A program made the position numbers and the translations under genes. Shown piece by piece: positions 1-7,271 of a stretch of 11,370 nucleotides of DNA. Numbering within the stretch: position 1 is the first letter of the stretch; every line of letters begins with the position of its first letter. This DNA comes from Chloroflexota bacterium. Its GTDB lineage: Bacteria; Chloroflexota; Dehalococcoidia; Lucifugimonadales; JACPCL1. The stretch lies in assembly GCA_016210395.1 (NCBI GenBank), contig JACQUI010000227.1, forward strand, positions 1 through 11,370, read 5' to 3'. Under the pieces are notes generated by a model. That model was not told the DNA's origin. It did not search any database and saw only the letters and a program-made list of their open reading frames with translations.

Positions 1-41
1 CCCCCAGGAGCCCCCGGCAGGGAACGTGGTCCCCTTGCACC
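1..41. repeat. 41-nt dispersed repeat, copy 1
   Basis: This stretch matches positions 1330-1370 at 38 of 41 bases (differences at bases 8, 19 and 27). The core GGGAACGTGGTCCCC can form a short stem, and the second copy keeps that shape (GGGGAACGCGGTCCCC). Both copies lie just beyond the 3' end of a minus-strand gene region: this one after the CopD-like gene, the other between the GlmL-like gene and the TlpA-like gene. It may act as a 3'-end hairpin, but no T-run follows it. The copy may continue off the left edge of the window. Confidence 0.7.
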
Positions 42-97
42 CTCCTTGGCGTGAAGGCAATTATCGGGCAAGGCCTGTCCTGATGAATCGCGGCCAC

Positions 98-589
98 TTA
101 CCTCAGCAGGGCGTTTTCAAAGAGGGCGCGCAGAAGGTCGGCGAGGAACAAGACGGCAACGCCAAGGAACAGAAGTAGGTTGTTGGCAGTGAGGACTGCG
201 GACAACCTGGCAGGCGCACGAAAGGGGGAAGCGCCGGTTGGGCCGGATGTAGAGGGCCTGCGACGCTCCCGGAACCAGACGAGGTAGAACATCCAGACGG
301 CCAGGGCGATCTTGATGCCCAGGACAACGCCGTAGGCCACCGTGGCGTGGCCGGAGGTGAGCCTGACGATGCTCAGGATGACGCCGGTTACCAGCAGGAC
401 GGTGATGGCGACGTCCACAAGGTTGCGGAACTCCTGGCCTGCCAGGCGGGAGACTGCGGCGGCCTGGGGATTGCCGCTGAGGGCGGGGCGCAAGACGGTG
501 AGGAAGAGGATGCTGCCCCCCACCCAAGCGACCGCGCCCAGCAGGTGGAGCCAGCGAATGATGAGCAGGAACCATTCACTTGGGGACAT
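98..589 (-). CDS. CopD-domain integral membrane protein
   Basis: A 163-residue membrane protein resembling the CopD (copper resistance D) domain family, which is linked to copper transport or haem-copper functions in the cytoplasmic membrane. Four hydrophobic segments are visible, at about residues 7-33, 57-77, 83-106 and 134-154. The first contains the typical RWLHLLGAVAWVGG stretch with His15, a residue usually kept in this family. The stop is TAA. The ATG lies 9 bases downstream of the TlpA-like gene's TGA, and no Shine-Dalgarno is seen, so translational coupling to that gene is likely. The pairing suggests a role in periplasmic thiol/copper handling, as in cytochrome oxidase assembly, but the substrate cannot be read from the sequence. 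Family assignment is good, exact role uncertain. Confidence 0.82.
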   Translation of the reverse strand: MSPSEWFLLIIRWLHLLGAVAWVGGSILFLTVLRPALSGNPQAAAVSRLAGQEFRNLVDVAITVLLVTGVILSIVRLTSGHATVAYGVVLGIKIALAVWMFYLVWFRERRRPSTSGPTGASPFRAPARLSAVLTANNLLLFLGVAVLFLADLLRALFENALLR

Positions 590-598
590 GGGTCGCGG

Positions 599-1198
599 TC
601 ACAGTTGCAGCATCTCCAGGATGAAGGTGTCCAGCCGTTGCTCGTCTATCTGGCCGATCCATTTCTTGTAGATGTGGCCGTCGCGGGTGATGAAGTAGGT
701 GGCGGGCAGGCCGGTGATCTCGTAGCTAAGCGTGAGTTTGCCGTCTGTATCGGGTCCGGTCATGAAGGTCGTGTTCTGCTGCTGAAGGAACTCCCTGGAC
801 TCGTTTTCGGTGTCCTGGACGGCTGCGCCGAAGAGGACGACCCCCTGGGGCGCGTACTTCTCGGCTGCGGCCTGGAGGGCAGGAAACTCGGCGCGGCAGG
901 GCGCACACCAGGAGGCCCAGAAGTTGAGGACCACGGGGCGCCCCTGCTGCTGGGAGAGCGTGAAAGAGCCTTCACCGCCGGAGTACAGCGGGACGGTGAA
1001 GTCCGGCGCAGGGCTGAGGCGGAGCCGCTCAGAAGGGCTGGCCCCGACGTGGCGCAGGAGAGGGATGCCGAAAGCGATCAGCGCGCCAAGGCCCAGGAAG
1101 GCGGCTGCCACCAGAGAGAGCGGCAGCCAGCGCAGCGCGGGCTTGGTTCGGATGATGGAAGATGGGGTCTCGAGTGGGCTGTTGTTTGCCTGGGCCAT
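599..1198 (-). CDS. TlpA/ResA-like membrane-anchored thioredoxin-fold protein
   Basis: This gene encodes a 199-residue thiol-disulfide oxidoreductase of the TlpA/ResA/AhpC-TSA type. An N-terminal signal anchor spans about residues 24-48, placing the domain outside the cytoplasmic membrane. The domain begins at about residue 62 (PAPDFTVPL). The active site is WASWCAPC with Cys98 and Cys101, and the cis-proline is at 165 (GLPATYFI). Such proteins reduce disulfides in apocytochrome c or in copper-centre proteins. The frame is open up to a GTG near 1291, but the extra 31 residues look unlike protein and run towards a palindromic repeat, so the ATG at 1198 was chosen. No clear Shine-Dalgarno precedes it. 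It is the first gene of a probable two-gene operon with the CopD-like gene. No CcdA or cytochrome gene is in view to identify the partner. Confidence 0.88.
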   Translation of the reverse strand: MAQANNSPLETPSSIIRTKPALRWLPLSLVAAAFLGLGALIAFGIPLLRHVGASPSERLRLSPAPDFTVPLYSGGEGSFTLSQQQGRPVVLNFWASWCAPCRAEFPALQAAAEKYAPQGVVLFGAAVQDTENESREFLQQQNTTFMTGPDTDGKLTLSYEITGLPATYFITRDGHIYKKWIGQIDEQRLDTFILEMLQL

Positions 1199-1298
1199 AG
1201 GTCTATTGTACGTGGGAATGCCCGGCGCCTCAATGCTCGTGCAACAAGGGTAGTGTGTCAGTTTGGCGCTAGCAAGCGTTACTGTTCCCACCCACCCT

Positions 1299-1322
1299 GG
1301 GGCGCAAGCCTTGCGCCCCTAC
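1299..1322. repeat. Family A palindromic repeat, centre GCAAG/CTTGC
   Basis: Arms GGGGCGCAAG and CTTGCGCCCC are exact reverse complements around a single C, followed by TAC. The same centre is found at 10523-10545. The left GTA expected from other copies is missing. It lies upstream of the TlpA-like gene, in the gap after the GlmL-like gene. Confidence 0.8.
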
Positions 1323-1329
1323 GGTGACG

Positions 1330-1370
1330 CCCCCAGCAGCCCCCGGCGGGGAACGCGGTCCCCTTGCACC
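1330..1370. repeat. 41-nt dispersed repeat, copy 2
   Basis: Second copy of the repeat at 1-41, with 38 of 41 bases identical and a GGGGA/TCCCC-type stem in the middle. It lies in the 255-base gap between the GlmL-like gene (stop at 1454) and the TlpA-like gene (start at 1198), beside a family A palindrome. Confidence 0.7.
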
Positions 1371-1453
1371 TTCCTGGAATGGGGCAAATGATACGCTACC
1401 GCACCAAGTCTCCCTTGGCTCATCTCAGTGCCTGCCACGGATACGGCCTTGCG

Positions 1454-2872
1454 TTAGTCGCGTACTGGGGTAGGCGCGCGGGCAGGGGCCAGGGACCGCT
1501 TCATGACCCGGAGGGCTATGGCTGGGTGGACGGTGGCCAGGAGGCCGCAGGCGTACATGATGTAGTGCCTGTCCACATAGAGCTCGGGGTGTTTGGGACG
1601 CAAGGAGCTGGGGTTGGCGGTCTCGTACAGGCCGGCGTAGAGAGGCGTGTGGGGGGCGTCGCCAAAGGCGAAGACGCCGCCGGTGCCGACGACGGCCTTC
1701 ACTTCGGTGAGGTCTTTCCCGGCCTGAGCAGCGCCGGCTATGGCATCGTCGTACACCAGTAGACCGGCGTGGCGCTCCATGGCCATCCAGGCTGCGGCGG
1801 TGGCCATGTCGCGGTCCATTTCGAGCTCTTTGACGGTGTTGGGCAAGGTGTTTGTGTGGGAGGAGAGGTACTGGGCCCGGACGGTTGCTTCGTCGCCGTC
1901 CAAGGCGGAGGCGATGGCGGGTGGGATGATGACGCGGTAGCGGTGGGCGGCCTCGATAAGGGACGTGGCGCTGACGCGCAGGCCCAGGTCGCCCTCAACG
2001 GTGCGCTTGGCGAACGGTTCCGGCAGGCCGCTGATGGGGATGGAGGGATCGGTGGGGTCGCCGGTGCATGCGGAGTGGACGTCGGTGGTGGCGCCGCCGA
2101 TGTCAATGACGACGGTGTCGCCGAGGCCCGGCTCGCCCTCGGTCCCCTTTGCCAGCAACTCGGTCATCTTCAGGACGGCCATGGGCGTGGGCATGACCAC
2201 GCTGCCGACGTAGCGGGCGGCTTGGTCAAGCCCTTTGGCTTTGACGATGTGCTTGATGAAGACTTCCTGGATGACCTTGCGGGCCGGCTCCACGTTGAGC
2301 TTGTTGAGCGCCGGCATGACGTTGTCGCAGGCGTAGGTGGGCTGGCCGGCCTTTCGGAGGACATCGCAGACCTGGGCGGTCACGTCCCTGTTGCCGGCCA
2401 CGACGACGGGCGCGTTGACCCTGGAGGCAGCGATCTGGCGGGCGTTCTGGAGGATGACATCGTAGTTGCCGCCGTCCACGCCGCCGGCCAGGAGGATGAT
2501 GTCCGGGTTGGCCTGCTCCATCTCCAGGACGGACTTGCGGTTGAGGTGGCGCTCCGTGACGGCGACGACCTTGGCGCCTGCGCCCAGAGCGGCGCGGTTG
2601 GCGGCCTCGGCGGTGAGGCGTCCAATGAAGCCGACGGCGGCCATGCGCAGGCCGCCAGCGGCGCTGGAGGAGGCCAGGCGAAGGGTGATCTGGTGCTCCT
2701 TGACGCCGGTCTGCTCTTTGAGGAGCTGGATGGCGCGGAAGAGGCCCTGGGAGACATCGGAGTCAACGGTGCTGGGGGACTGGGCGCGACCGATGAACCG
2801 CTCCTGCTCCAGGTCAACGGCGGATACCTTGGTATAGGTGCTGCCAAAGTCTATGAGAAGGGCAATAGACAT
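1454..2872 (-). CDS. glmL: GlmL/MutL-family actin-fold ATPase (mutase accessory protein)
   Basis: A 472-residue protein of the GlmL/MutL family (glutamate mutase accessory protein, ASKHA actin/hsp70 fold). Known relatives are thought to be ATP-dependent reactivating chaperones for adenosylcobalamin-dependent aminomutases such as glutamate mutase. Visible nucleotide-binding elements are phosphate-1 (LLIDFGSTYTKV, residues 5-16), phosphate-2 (VVIDIGGATTDVHS, 254-267) and a late glycine motif (VVGTGGVFAFG, 394-404). The length fits the family. The ATG at 2872 starts directly on the conserved N-terminal strand, and only a weak Shine-Dalgarno is present. No mutase subunit gene (glmE, glmS or oraS/oraE) is in the window: downstream lies the thioredoxin gene, upstream a 566-base gap. 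The true partner may be elsewhere. The symbol is given by family resemblance, and the client enzyme is not known. Confidence 0.85.
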   Translation of the reverse strand: MSIALLIDFGSTYTKVSAVDLEQERFIGRAQSPSTVDSDVSQGLFRAIQLLKEQTGVKEHQITLRLASSSAAGGLRMAAVGFIGRLTAEAANRAALGAGAKVVAVTERHLNRKSVLEMEQANPDIILLAGGVDGGNYDVILQNARQIAASRVNAPVVVAGNRDVTAQVCDVLRKAGQPTYACDNVMPALNKLNVEPARKVIQEVFIKHIVKAKGLDQAARYVGSVVMPTPMAVLKMTELLAKGTEGEPGLGDTVVIDIGGATTDVHSACTGDPTDPSIPISGLPEPFAKRTVEGDLGLRVSATSLIEAAHRYRVIIPPAIASALDGDEATVRAQYLSSHTNTLPNTVKELEMDRDMATAAAWMAMERHAGLLVYDDAIAGAAQAGKDLTEVKAVVGTGGVFAFGDAPHTPLYAGLYETANPSSLRPKHPELYVDRHYIMYACGLLATVHPAIALRVMKRSLAPARAPTPVRD

Positions 2873-3112
2873 GGGCGGCTCACAGCGGGGTAATAGTGAG
2901 GCTATTTGCCATTAAGGGTAGCAGGTGAGAGGGCGCTTGGGGAAGTGGTGGTTGTCCTGCCCCCTACGTTTGATGGGTAGCCCGCCGGCTGATTGTAATC
3001 TGTTTGTCACATGTGTGGCTTGGGAAGGAAGGGTGATTCCGGACCGGCTGGTCTGGGGCGGCCCGAGAGGAGTGATTTCCACATTTCGTTACCCCGTACC
3101 AGATCCAACGTT

Positions 3113-3151
3113 TCACCCTCATCGTAGTCCTCTCCCGTCAAGGGAGAGGAG
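3113..3151. repeat. Family B repeat (degenerate leader, stem-loop)
   Basis: TTTCACCCTCATCG-type leader, then CCTCTCCC (3129-3136), a 5-base loop and GGGAGAGG (3142-3149). The architecture matches the copies near 7208 and 8048, with a more divergent leader. Confidence 0.6.
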
Positions 3152-3353
3152 ATGATTCTCCGCCGCACTAGCGAAACTCGGTAGCACTACATTGGACGGT
3201 CTGCAGAGGCTGCAGAGGGAGGCCGGACGTGGCGTGGTTCACGAGGGCATGATAAGCGCAAGCGCGCGGGATGGGGAAGGGGTGGATTGCGGACTTACCG
3301 GCTTGTCGCGACAACTCTGGTGTCCGTGCAACGAAAGCCGGGGCGATTTAGAC

Positions 3354-3382
3354 GTAGGGGCGGGTTTCAAACCCGCCCCTAC
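3354..3382. repeat. Family A palindrome, centre GGGTTT/AAACCC
   Basis: A perfect inverted repeat: GTAGGGGCGGGTTT, one C, then the exact complement AAACCCGCCCCTAC. It sits 56 bases beyond the hflC stop codon, so it could cap the hflKC transcript. There is no T-run, so a classic intrinsic terminator is not supported. Confidence 0.88.
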
Positions 3383-3438
3383 AAAGCATTGCACTGTGGA
3401 GTGCGTCAACCAGCCATGATCATCGCGACTGCGGCTTT

Positions 3439-4389
3439 CTACTTTGCCGGCGCCTGGGGAAGAGGAGACTCCAGGTACTTGAACAGGTCATCCTCAGAGG
3501 AGAGGACAACAGTTGAGTTTTGAGCAAGGAACTTCTTGTACGCCTCCAGGCTGCGCTGGAAGGCGTAGAACTCCGGATCCTGCTCCAGTGCGTCGGCGAA
3601 GATAGCGATGGCCTGCGCCTCGCCCTCGCCGCGCGCCTGGTTGGCTTGCCGCTCGGCCTCGGCGCGAACGATGGTCACCTGCCGGTCAACGTCGGCGGTG
3701 ATCGTGTTGTTCTGTTGCTCTCCCTCGGCACGCAACCGCTGCGCCTGCACGCTGCGTTCGGTGCGCATCCTGTTGAACACGGCTTCCTCCACGCTCGTGG
3801 GGAAGTCTGCGGCCTTGATTCGAACGTCCACGACCTCGATGCCGAAATCGTTTTCGGCCGATTTCACAGCAAGGTTCACGCCGTCAATGACTTCGCGTGT
3901 GAGCGCCTCCCTGGTGTCATGGCCGTCCGGCGTCTTCTTGGGATCGACCCGGATGGTGCCGTCCGGTTGGGTCGTGATGATCCCACCGATGATGTCCGTG
4001 CGGTCCTTATCGGCCACAACCCTGCGTATCTCTGAGACCACGATCTGAGAAATACGGCTTTCGGCATTGAACTCGTCTCGCAGGGACAGCATAAACCGCC
4101 TTGCGTCCAATATGCGATACCTCACGTAGGCGTCTATCTCCAGGATTTGCTTCTCACGGTCCTGCATGGGCTCCGTGCGGACGTCAATACGCAGCAGCCG
4201 CTTGTCGAAGCGGGTCACGTCTTCAACAAAGGGGGTCTTCACCTCCAGGCCGGGTGTGATGATAATGCGCTGGATTTCGCCGAAGCGGGTAACCACCGCA
4301 TACTGCGTCTGGTCCACAATGAACAGCGACTGGCGTATGAGGATGAAGACACCCGCCAGCAGGATAACAGCGATGAGCAGGATCCTCAC
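3439..4389 (-). CDS. hflC: HflC-like SPFH-domain membrane protease regulator
   Basis: This gene encodes a 316-residue HflC homologue. In the studied systems HflC pairs with HflK in a large membrane assembly that surrounds FtsH and modulates its proteolysis. One N-terminal membrane segment spans residues 1-20. The SPFH/band 7 domain starts at about residue 24 (VDQTQYAVVTRFGEI), and a long charged, Ala/Glu-rich helical region runs from about 205 to 270 (RAEGEQQNN, VRAEAERQANQARGEGEA). The length is close to the E. coli protein (about 334). The start is a GTG, preceded by AGAGG six bases upstream. It follows hflK after a 9-base gap, so the two form an operon. No ftsH is in view. Confidence 0.93.
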   Translation of the reverse strand: MRILLIAVILLAGVFILIRQSLFIVDQTQYAVVTRFGEIQRIIITPGLEVKTPFVEDVTRFDKRLLRIDVRTEPMQDREKQILEIDAYVRYRILDARRFMLSLRDEFNAESRISQIVVSEIRRVVADKDRTDIIGGIITTQPDGTIRVDPKKTPDGHDTREALTREVIDGVNLAVKSAENDFGIEVVDVRIKAADFPTSVEEAVFNRMRTERSVQAQRLRAEGEQQNNTITADVDRQVTIVRAEAERQANQARGEGEAQAIAIFADALEQDPEFYAFQRSLEAYKKFLAQNSTVVLSSEDDLFKYLESPLPQAPAK

Positions 4390-4398
4390 GATGGGCCT

Positions 4399-5454
4399 CT
4401 ACTTCTGTGCCTGTTGGACGTTGAGGATGGGCAGCAGGTTTCCGCCTGCCTCGGGCGCGACGATAAACTTGGTGATTCCGGGCAGGATTTCTTCCATGGC
4501 CTCCAGGTAGAGTCGCTGGCGGGTGACCTCTTTGGAGCCCTGGTACTCTTTGAGGACGGACAAGAAACGGGACGCCTCGCCCGTGGCCTTCAGGATGCGC
4601 TCTTGCTTGAACGCCTCGGCAGCCTGGGTAATCTTCTGCGCATCGCCCCTGGCCCGGGGGAGCCTGTCTTGCTGGTAGGCGAGGGCCTCGTTGATCCTGG
4701 CCTCCTGGTCCACCCGGGCGCGCACCACGTCGTCAAATGCTTCCCGGACTTCGTTCGGCGGCCGTACGCTTTGCAATCGGACTTCCAGGACTTCGATACC
4801 GGAGCCGTAGCTGTCCAGGATGCTCCTCAAGAGGATGCGCGTCTCTGCCTGCACCGCCTCCCGGTTGATGGTCAGCACATCGTCAATAGAGCGCTGGCCC
4901 ACCACCTGCCGCAATGCCGCTTCCGTTGCATCCCTTAGCGTTTGACCATCCGGGGAGCCTATCCGCACACCCCGCTCAGGGTCGCCCGGGTCGTCCACGT
5001 TGAAGAGGAAGTCAAAGAGGTTATTGATGCGGTACTGGACGACGACCTGCACATCTGCGATGTTGAGGTCGCCAGTGATCATCAGTGATTCCGAAGGTAT
5101 GTCCGTGCTCTGGCCGCCCTCCACGCTGCGGAAGCCCATCTCAATGTTCTTGGTTGCGGTGACGGATTCCTTGGCCACGTTGCCGATAGGCCTGGGCCAG
5201 AACCAGTGTAGCCCCGATTCCTGCTGGGAGATGTACTCGCCAAAGAGGCGCAGGGCTGCCCGCTCCGTTGGCTGCACCTGGTAGAACCCTGTAGCAAACC
5301 AGATGGCAACGCCGATACCCAGAATGACCACCAGGACGAACGCAGCACTGCCTCCACCGCCAATCCGTTTCAGGATAGGCTCGAAAGGCTTCTTGATGCT
5401 CGCCAGGAGCTTGTCTATGTCGATTTCTGGGTTGGGACGCGGTTGCTGGTACAT
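4399..5454 (-). CDS. hflK: HflK-like SPFH-domain membrane protease regulator
   Basis: A 351-residue HflK homologue and first gene of the hflKC pair. After a short polar N-terminus rich in Pro, a Gly stretch (residues 32-35) leads into a single membrane helix (about 37-57). The SPFH domain follows from about residue 58 (YQVQPTERAALRLFGEY), then a helical region (about 255-310: EARINEALAYQQDR, AAEAFKQERI). It is shorter than E. coli HflK (about 419), mainly because it lacks a long Gly/Pro-rich N-terminal extension. The ATG at 5454 begins the plausible cytoplasmic tail; no strong Shine-Dalgarno is seen. A sigma70-like promoter lies about 38 bases upstream of the start. Order, spacing and domain pairing make the assignment firm. 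Confidence 0.93.
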   Translation of the reverse strand: MYQQPRPNPEIDIDKLLASIKKPFEPILKRIGGGGSAAFVLVVILGIGVAIWFATGFYQVQPTERAALRLFGEYISQQESGLHWFWPRPIGNVAKESVTATKNIEMGFRSVEGGQSTDIPSESLMITGDLNIADVQVVVQYRINNLFDFLFNVDDPGDPERGVRIGSPDGQTLRDATEAALRQVVGQRSIDDVLTINREAVQAETRILLRSILDSYGSGIEVLEVRLQSVRPPNEVREAFDDVVRARVDQEARINEALAYQQDRLPRARGDAQKITQAAEAFKQERILKATGEASRFLSVLKEYQGSKEVTRQRLYLEAMEEILPGITKFIVAPEAGGNLLPILNVQQAQK

Positions 5455-5498
5455 GTACTCGTATGTCTGGGACTAATTCGGATATTGCAACGGGAGAT

Positions 5499-5527
5499 AT
5501 TATGTACCATGCCGAACGTACTGGCAA
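5499..5527 (-). promoter_or_regulatory. Sigma70-like promoter for hflKC
   Basis: Read on the minus strand, TTGCCA (5527-5522) is followed by 17 bases and then CATAAT (5504-5499). Each hexamer matches the consensus at five of six positions and the spacing is ideal. Transcription would start near 5492, leaving a leader of about 38 bases before the hflK ATG. It lies in the short gap between hflK and the 3' end of sbcD. Confidence 0.55.
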
Positions 5528-5572
5528 GCATATTCCGCGCCGGCCTCGCGGCATTCAGTACCCTTTGCCCCG

Positions 5573-6868
5573 CTACAGCGGCAGCGGCGGCTGCTCCGGC
5601 TCGCCCTGCTCTTCGGCGATGAGGGCTTCGGCGTGGCGAAGCAGCGTTTCGGCGCGGCCGGGCGGCGTGCTGCGAGCGTCCAGGTACAGGCGCAGCGCCT
5701 GGGTGGGCGTGAGGCCGCGCGAGGCCTCCGGCGCCAGGCGCGTGCGGTTGGGCCGCTCCACGTTGCGGTGGATGGCGGCGACGTGGTGGGCGCCGGCCAG
5801 GGCGGCGCGGACATCCTGCTCGCGGAAGGCGCGGTCCAGCTCTTCGGGGAGCGCGACGATGACGCGGACGACGGCGTCGCGGATATCGGTGCGGGCGATG
5901 GCGTCCAGCACGCGCCGGGTGGGGTCGTCGCCGCTTCGCACCGCGACCTCCACGGTGACGAAGGGGCGGGCATGCACAGGCTGGAAGCGGTAGTCCTCGA
6001 GGCGCCGGCCCTGGGGGAGCTTCGGGTCAAGCTCCACCAGGCAGAAGCCCTTGGCCTCCCGCTCCTCGGAGAAGTCCACGCGCTGGAGGCTGCCGGCGTA
6101 GGCGACGAAGGGAAGACCTAACCCCTTGCCCCTTCCCTCTAGGGGAAGGGGATTGTAGGCGAGCGCCTGGTGCTTGTGGACGTGGCCGAGGGCGACGTAG
6201 TCCAGGCGCGGGCTGGCGAGGGTGGAGAGCATGAGGACGGGATCCCGGCCCAGCATCATGGAGCGCTCCGTGCCGGTAGTTGCGCCGCTCACAGTGGCGT
6301 GGCCCACGAGAACGGCGGGAAGGGTCGGGTCGAGGGCGTCCAGCTCCTGCTGGACGAGGCTGGTGAGTGTCTCCTGAAGGCGGGCGTTGATCTCGTCCAG
6401 GGTGAGGTCGCGGGTGTCCTCCCGGGCGAGGTACTGGCTGCGGCGAATCCAGGGCAGCGCGACGACCTGGAGGGGGCCGCTGGGGGTAGGGACGACCGTG
6501 GTGCCGATGTGGTCGGCGACGAAGACGCGCTGCACGTCCAGTGTGGGGAAGATCTCCAGGGCGGAGGCGCGCCCGGCCACGGCGGGCAGGTCGTGGTTGC
6601 CGGTGAGGAGGAAGACGGGGATGCCCTCGTTGGCGAGCTTTGCGACGCGGCGGGCGAACTCGCGCTGGTGGGTCTGGGAGGGATCGCGGGACTTGTAGGC
6701 GTCGCCGGCGAAGAGGACGGCGTCAACGCGCTCTCGGAGGGCGAAGTCCACCAGCTCGTCGTAGGCGGCGAGGAAGTCCAGGAGGCGCGTGGAGAGGCCG
6801 GTCTGGGGGTCGGGCCGGCCGTAGTTCTCGACGCCTATGTGGAGGTCAGCGAAGTGGAGGAGACGGAT
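5573..6868 (-). CDS. sbcD: SbcD/Mre11-family DNA repair nuclease; no normal start codon
   Basis: An SbcD-like metallophosphoesterase, the nuclease half of the SbcCD (Mre11-Rad50) double-strand-break processing complex. All expected metal motifs can be read: DLH near the N-terminus (6839-6847, upstream of the first GTG), GD in VLFAGDAY, GNHD, VGHATV and GHVH. The conserved N-terminus RLLHFADLHIGVENYGR is present in frame from 6865, but it is preceded only by ATC (6866-6868), GGT and a TGA (6872-6874) from a repeat. The first standard start in frame is GTG at 6751, which would give 392 residues and lose the DLH motif. From the ATC the protein would have 431 residues (E. coli SbcD about 400). 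A 13-residue insert at 6116-6154 (NPLPLEGRGKGLG) is a translated family B repeat between GHVH and the YAGS strand. No sbcC lies next to it. The gene may start at the rare ATC, or may be crippled. Confidence 0.85.
   Translation of the reverse strand: MRLLHFADLHIGVENYGRPDPQTGLSTRLLDFLAAYDELVDFALRERVDAVLFAGDAYKSRDPSQTHQREFARRVAKLANEGIPVFLLTGNHDLPAVAGRASALEIFPTLDVQRVFVADHIGTTVVPTPSGPLQVVALPWIRRSQYLAREDTRDLTLDEINARLQETLTSLVQQELDALDPTLPAVLVGHATVSGATTGTERSMMLGRDPVLMLSTLASPRLDYVALGHVHKHQALAYNPLPLEGRGKGLGLPFVAYAGSLQRVDFSEEREAKGFCLVELDPKLPQGRRLEDYRFQPVHARPFVTVEVAVRSGDDPTRRVLDAIARTDIRDAVVRVIVALPEELDRAFREQDVRAALAGAHHVAAIHRNVERPNRTRLAPEASRGLTPTQALRLYLDARSTPPGRAETLLRHAEALIAEEQGEPEQPPLPL
6115..6152. repeat. 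Family B repeat inside sbcD, in frame
   Basis: GACCTAACCCC leader, CCCCTTCCC (6129-6137), a 5-base loop, GGGAAGGGG (6143-6151). It is nearly the same as the intergenic copies at 7208 and 8048, but it lies in the coding region of sbcD. The sbcD frame reads it without a stop; another minus-strand frame would meet TAG in the leader complement. Confidence 0.9.
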
Positions 6869-6907
6869 ACCTCACCCCCTGGCCCCCTCCCCTACAGTGG
6901 GAGGGGG
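6869..6907. repeat. Family B repeat abutting the sbcD start
   Basis: ACCTCACCCCCTGG leader, CCCCCTCCC (6883-6891), a 7-base loop and GGGAGGGGG (6899-6907). Its outer edge touches the first conserved sbcD codons, and its TCA gives an in-frame TGA on the minus strand one codon before ATC-CGT. Confidence 0.9.
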
Positions 6908-6912
6908 AAGAG

Positions 6913-6965
6913 TACGGGCAGACGGGCATAGCGAGACGGGCGCACGGGCATTCGGGCATAGGGCA
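6913..6965. repeat. CGGGCA-type short repeat block 1
   Basis: Several CGGGCA/CGGGCG units. It ends in GGGCATTCGGGCATAGGGCA (6946-6965), and the last 19 bases recur at 7093-7111. Confidence 0.7.
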
Positions 6966-7049
6966 GGACGATGGGACGGCGGGTGAGGCATAGAGCGGTT
7001 TGATTGTCCTCCTGTGGGATTGATTGGATTTTCGTGAAAAGTTGCGGGC

Positions 7050-7118
7050 CGGCGGGCAGACGGGCAGGCGGACAAAGGGAGATGGGCAAGCCGGCATTCG
7101 GGCATAGGGCATAAGGCA
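7050..7118. repeat. CGGGCA-type short repeat block 2
   Basis: Repeated GGCGGGCAGACGGGCAGGCGG-like units, then GGCATTCGGGCATAGGGCA (7093-7111), identical to 6947-6965. The two blocks flank the less GC-rich patch upstream of sbcD. Confidence 0.7.
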
Positions 7119-7207
7119 TGCTGGACTTGGGCAGTGCCGCGCGCGGGGAAACCGGCGCTGGGGACAGCATAGCAGGGCGGGCGCGGGATGCGGAAGGGGC
7201 GAGGGGC

Positions 7208-7246
7208 GACCTAACCCCCTGGCCCCCTTCCCTGAAGGGAAGGGGG
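7208..7246. repeat. Family B repeat, best-formed copy
   Basis: GACCTAACCCCCTGG leader, then CCCCCTTCCCT (7223-7233), GA, and AGGGAAGGGGG (7236-7246): an 11-base perfect stem. GCGGAAGGGGCGA just upstream also precedes the copy at 8048, so the unit may extend further left. Confidence 0.88.
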
Positions 7247-7271
7247 GAAAACGGAAAGGGGAAGGGGGAGA

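Larger units (their letters stand above)
2873..3438. other. Intergenic stretch with two palindromic repeats
   Basis: A 566-base gap between glmL and hflC with no supportable gene. Short open frames on the plus strand here run through repeat sequence and show no family motif. It holds a family B repeat (3113-3151), a 9-base tandem (CTGCAGAGG twice, near 3202-3219) and a family A palindrome (3354-3382). The glmL promoter should lie in the left part, but no convincing -35/-10 pair was found. Confidence 0.6.

Noticed and set aside
1199..1291. Longer N-terminus of the TlpA-like protein from a GTG
   Set aside because: The extra residues look non-coding and lie by a palindrome; the signal anchor fits the ATG at 1198.
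347..1327. Plus-strand open frame opposite the TlpA and CopD genes (326 codons)
   Set aside because: It crosses two clear minus-strand genes and a repeat, with no recognisable domain.
1769..2893. Long plus-strand open frame opposite glmL (374 codons)
   Set aside because: It is Gly/Asp/Val-rich low-complexity sequence with no family motif, fully antisense to a well-matched GlmL gene; GC-rich codons leave the opposite strand open.
6872..7105. Minus-strand frame upstream of and in the same frame as sbcD
   Set aside because: It is made of CGGGCA and family B repeats and ends at the TGA at 6872; it has no relation to SbcD.
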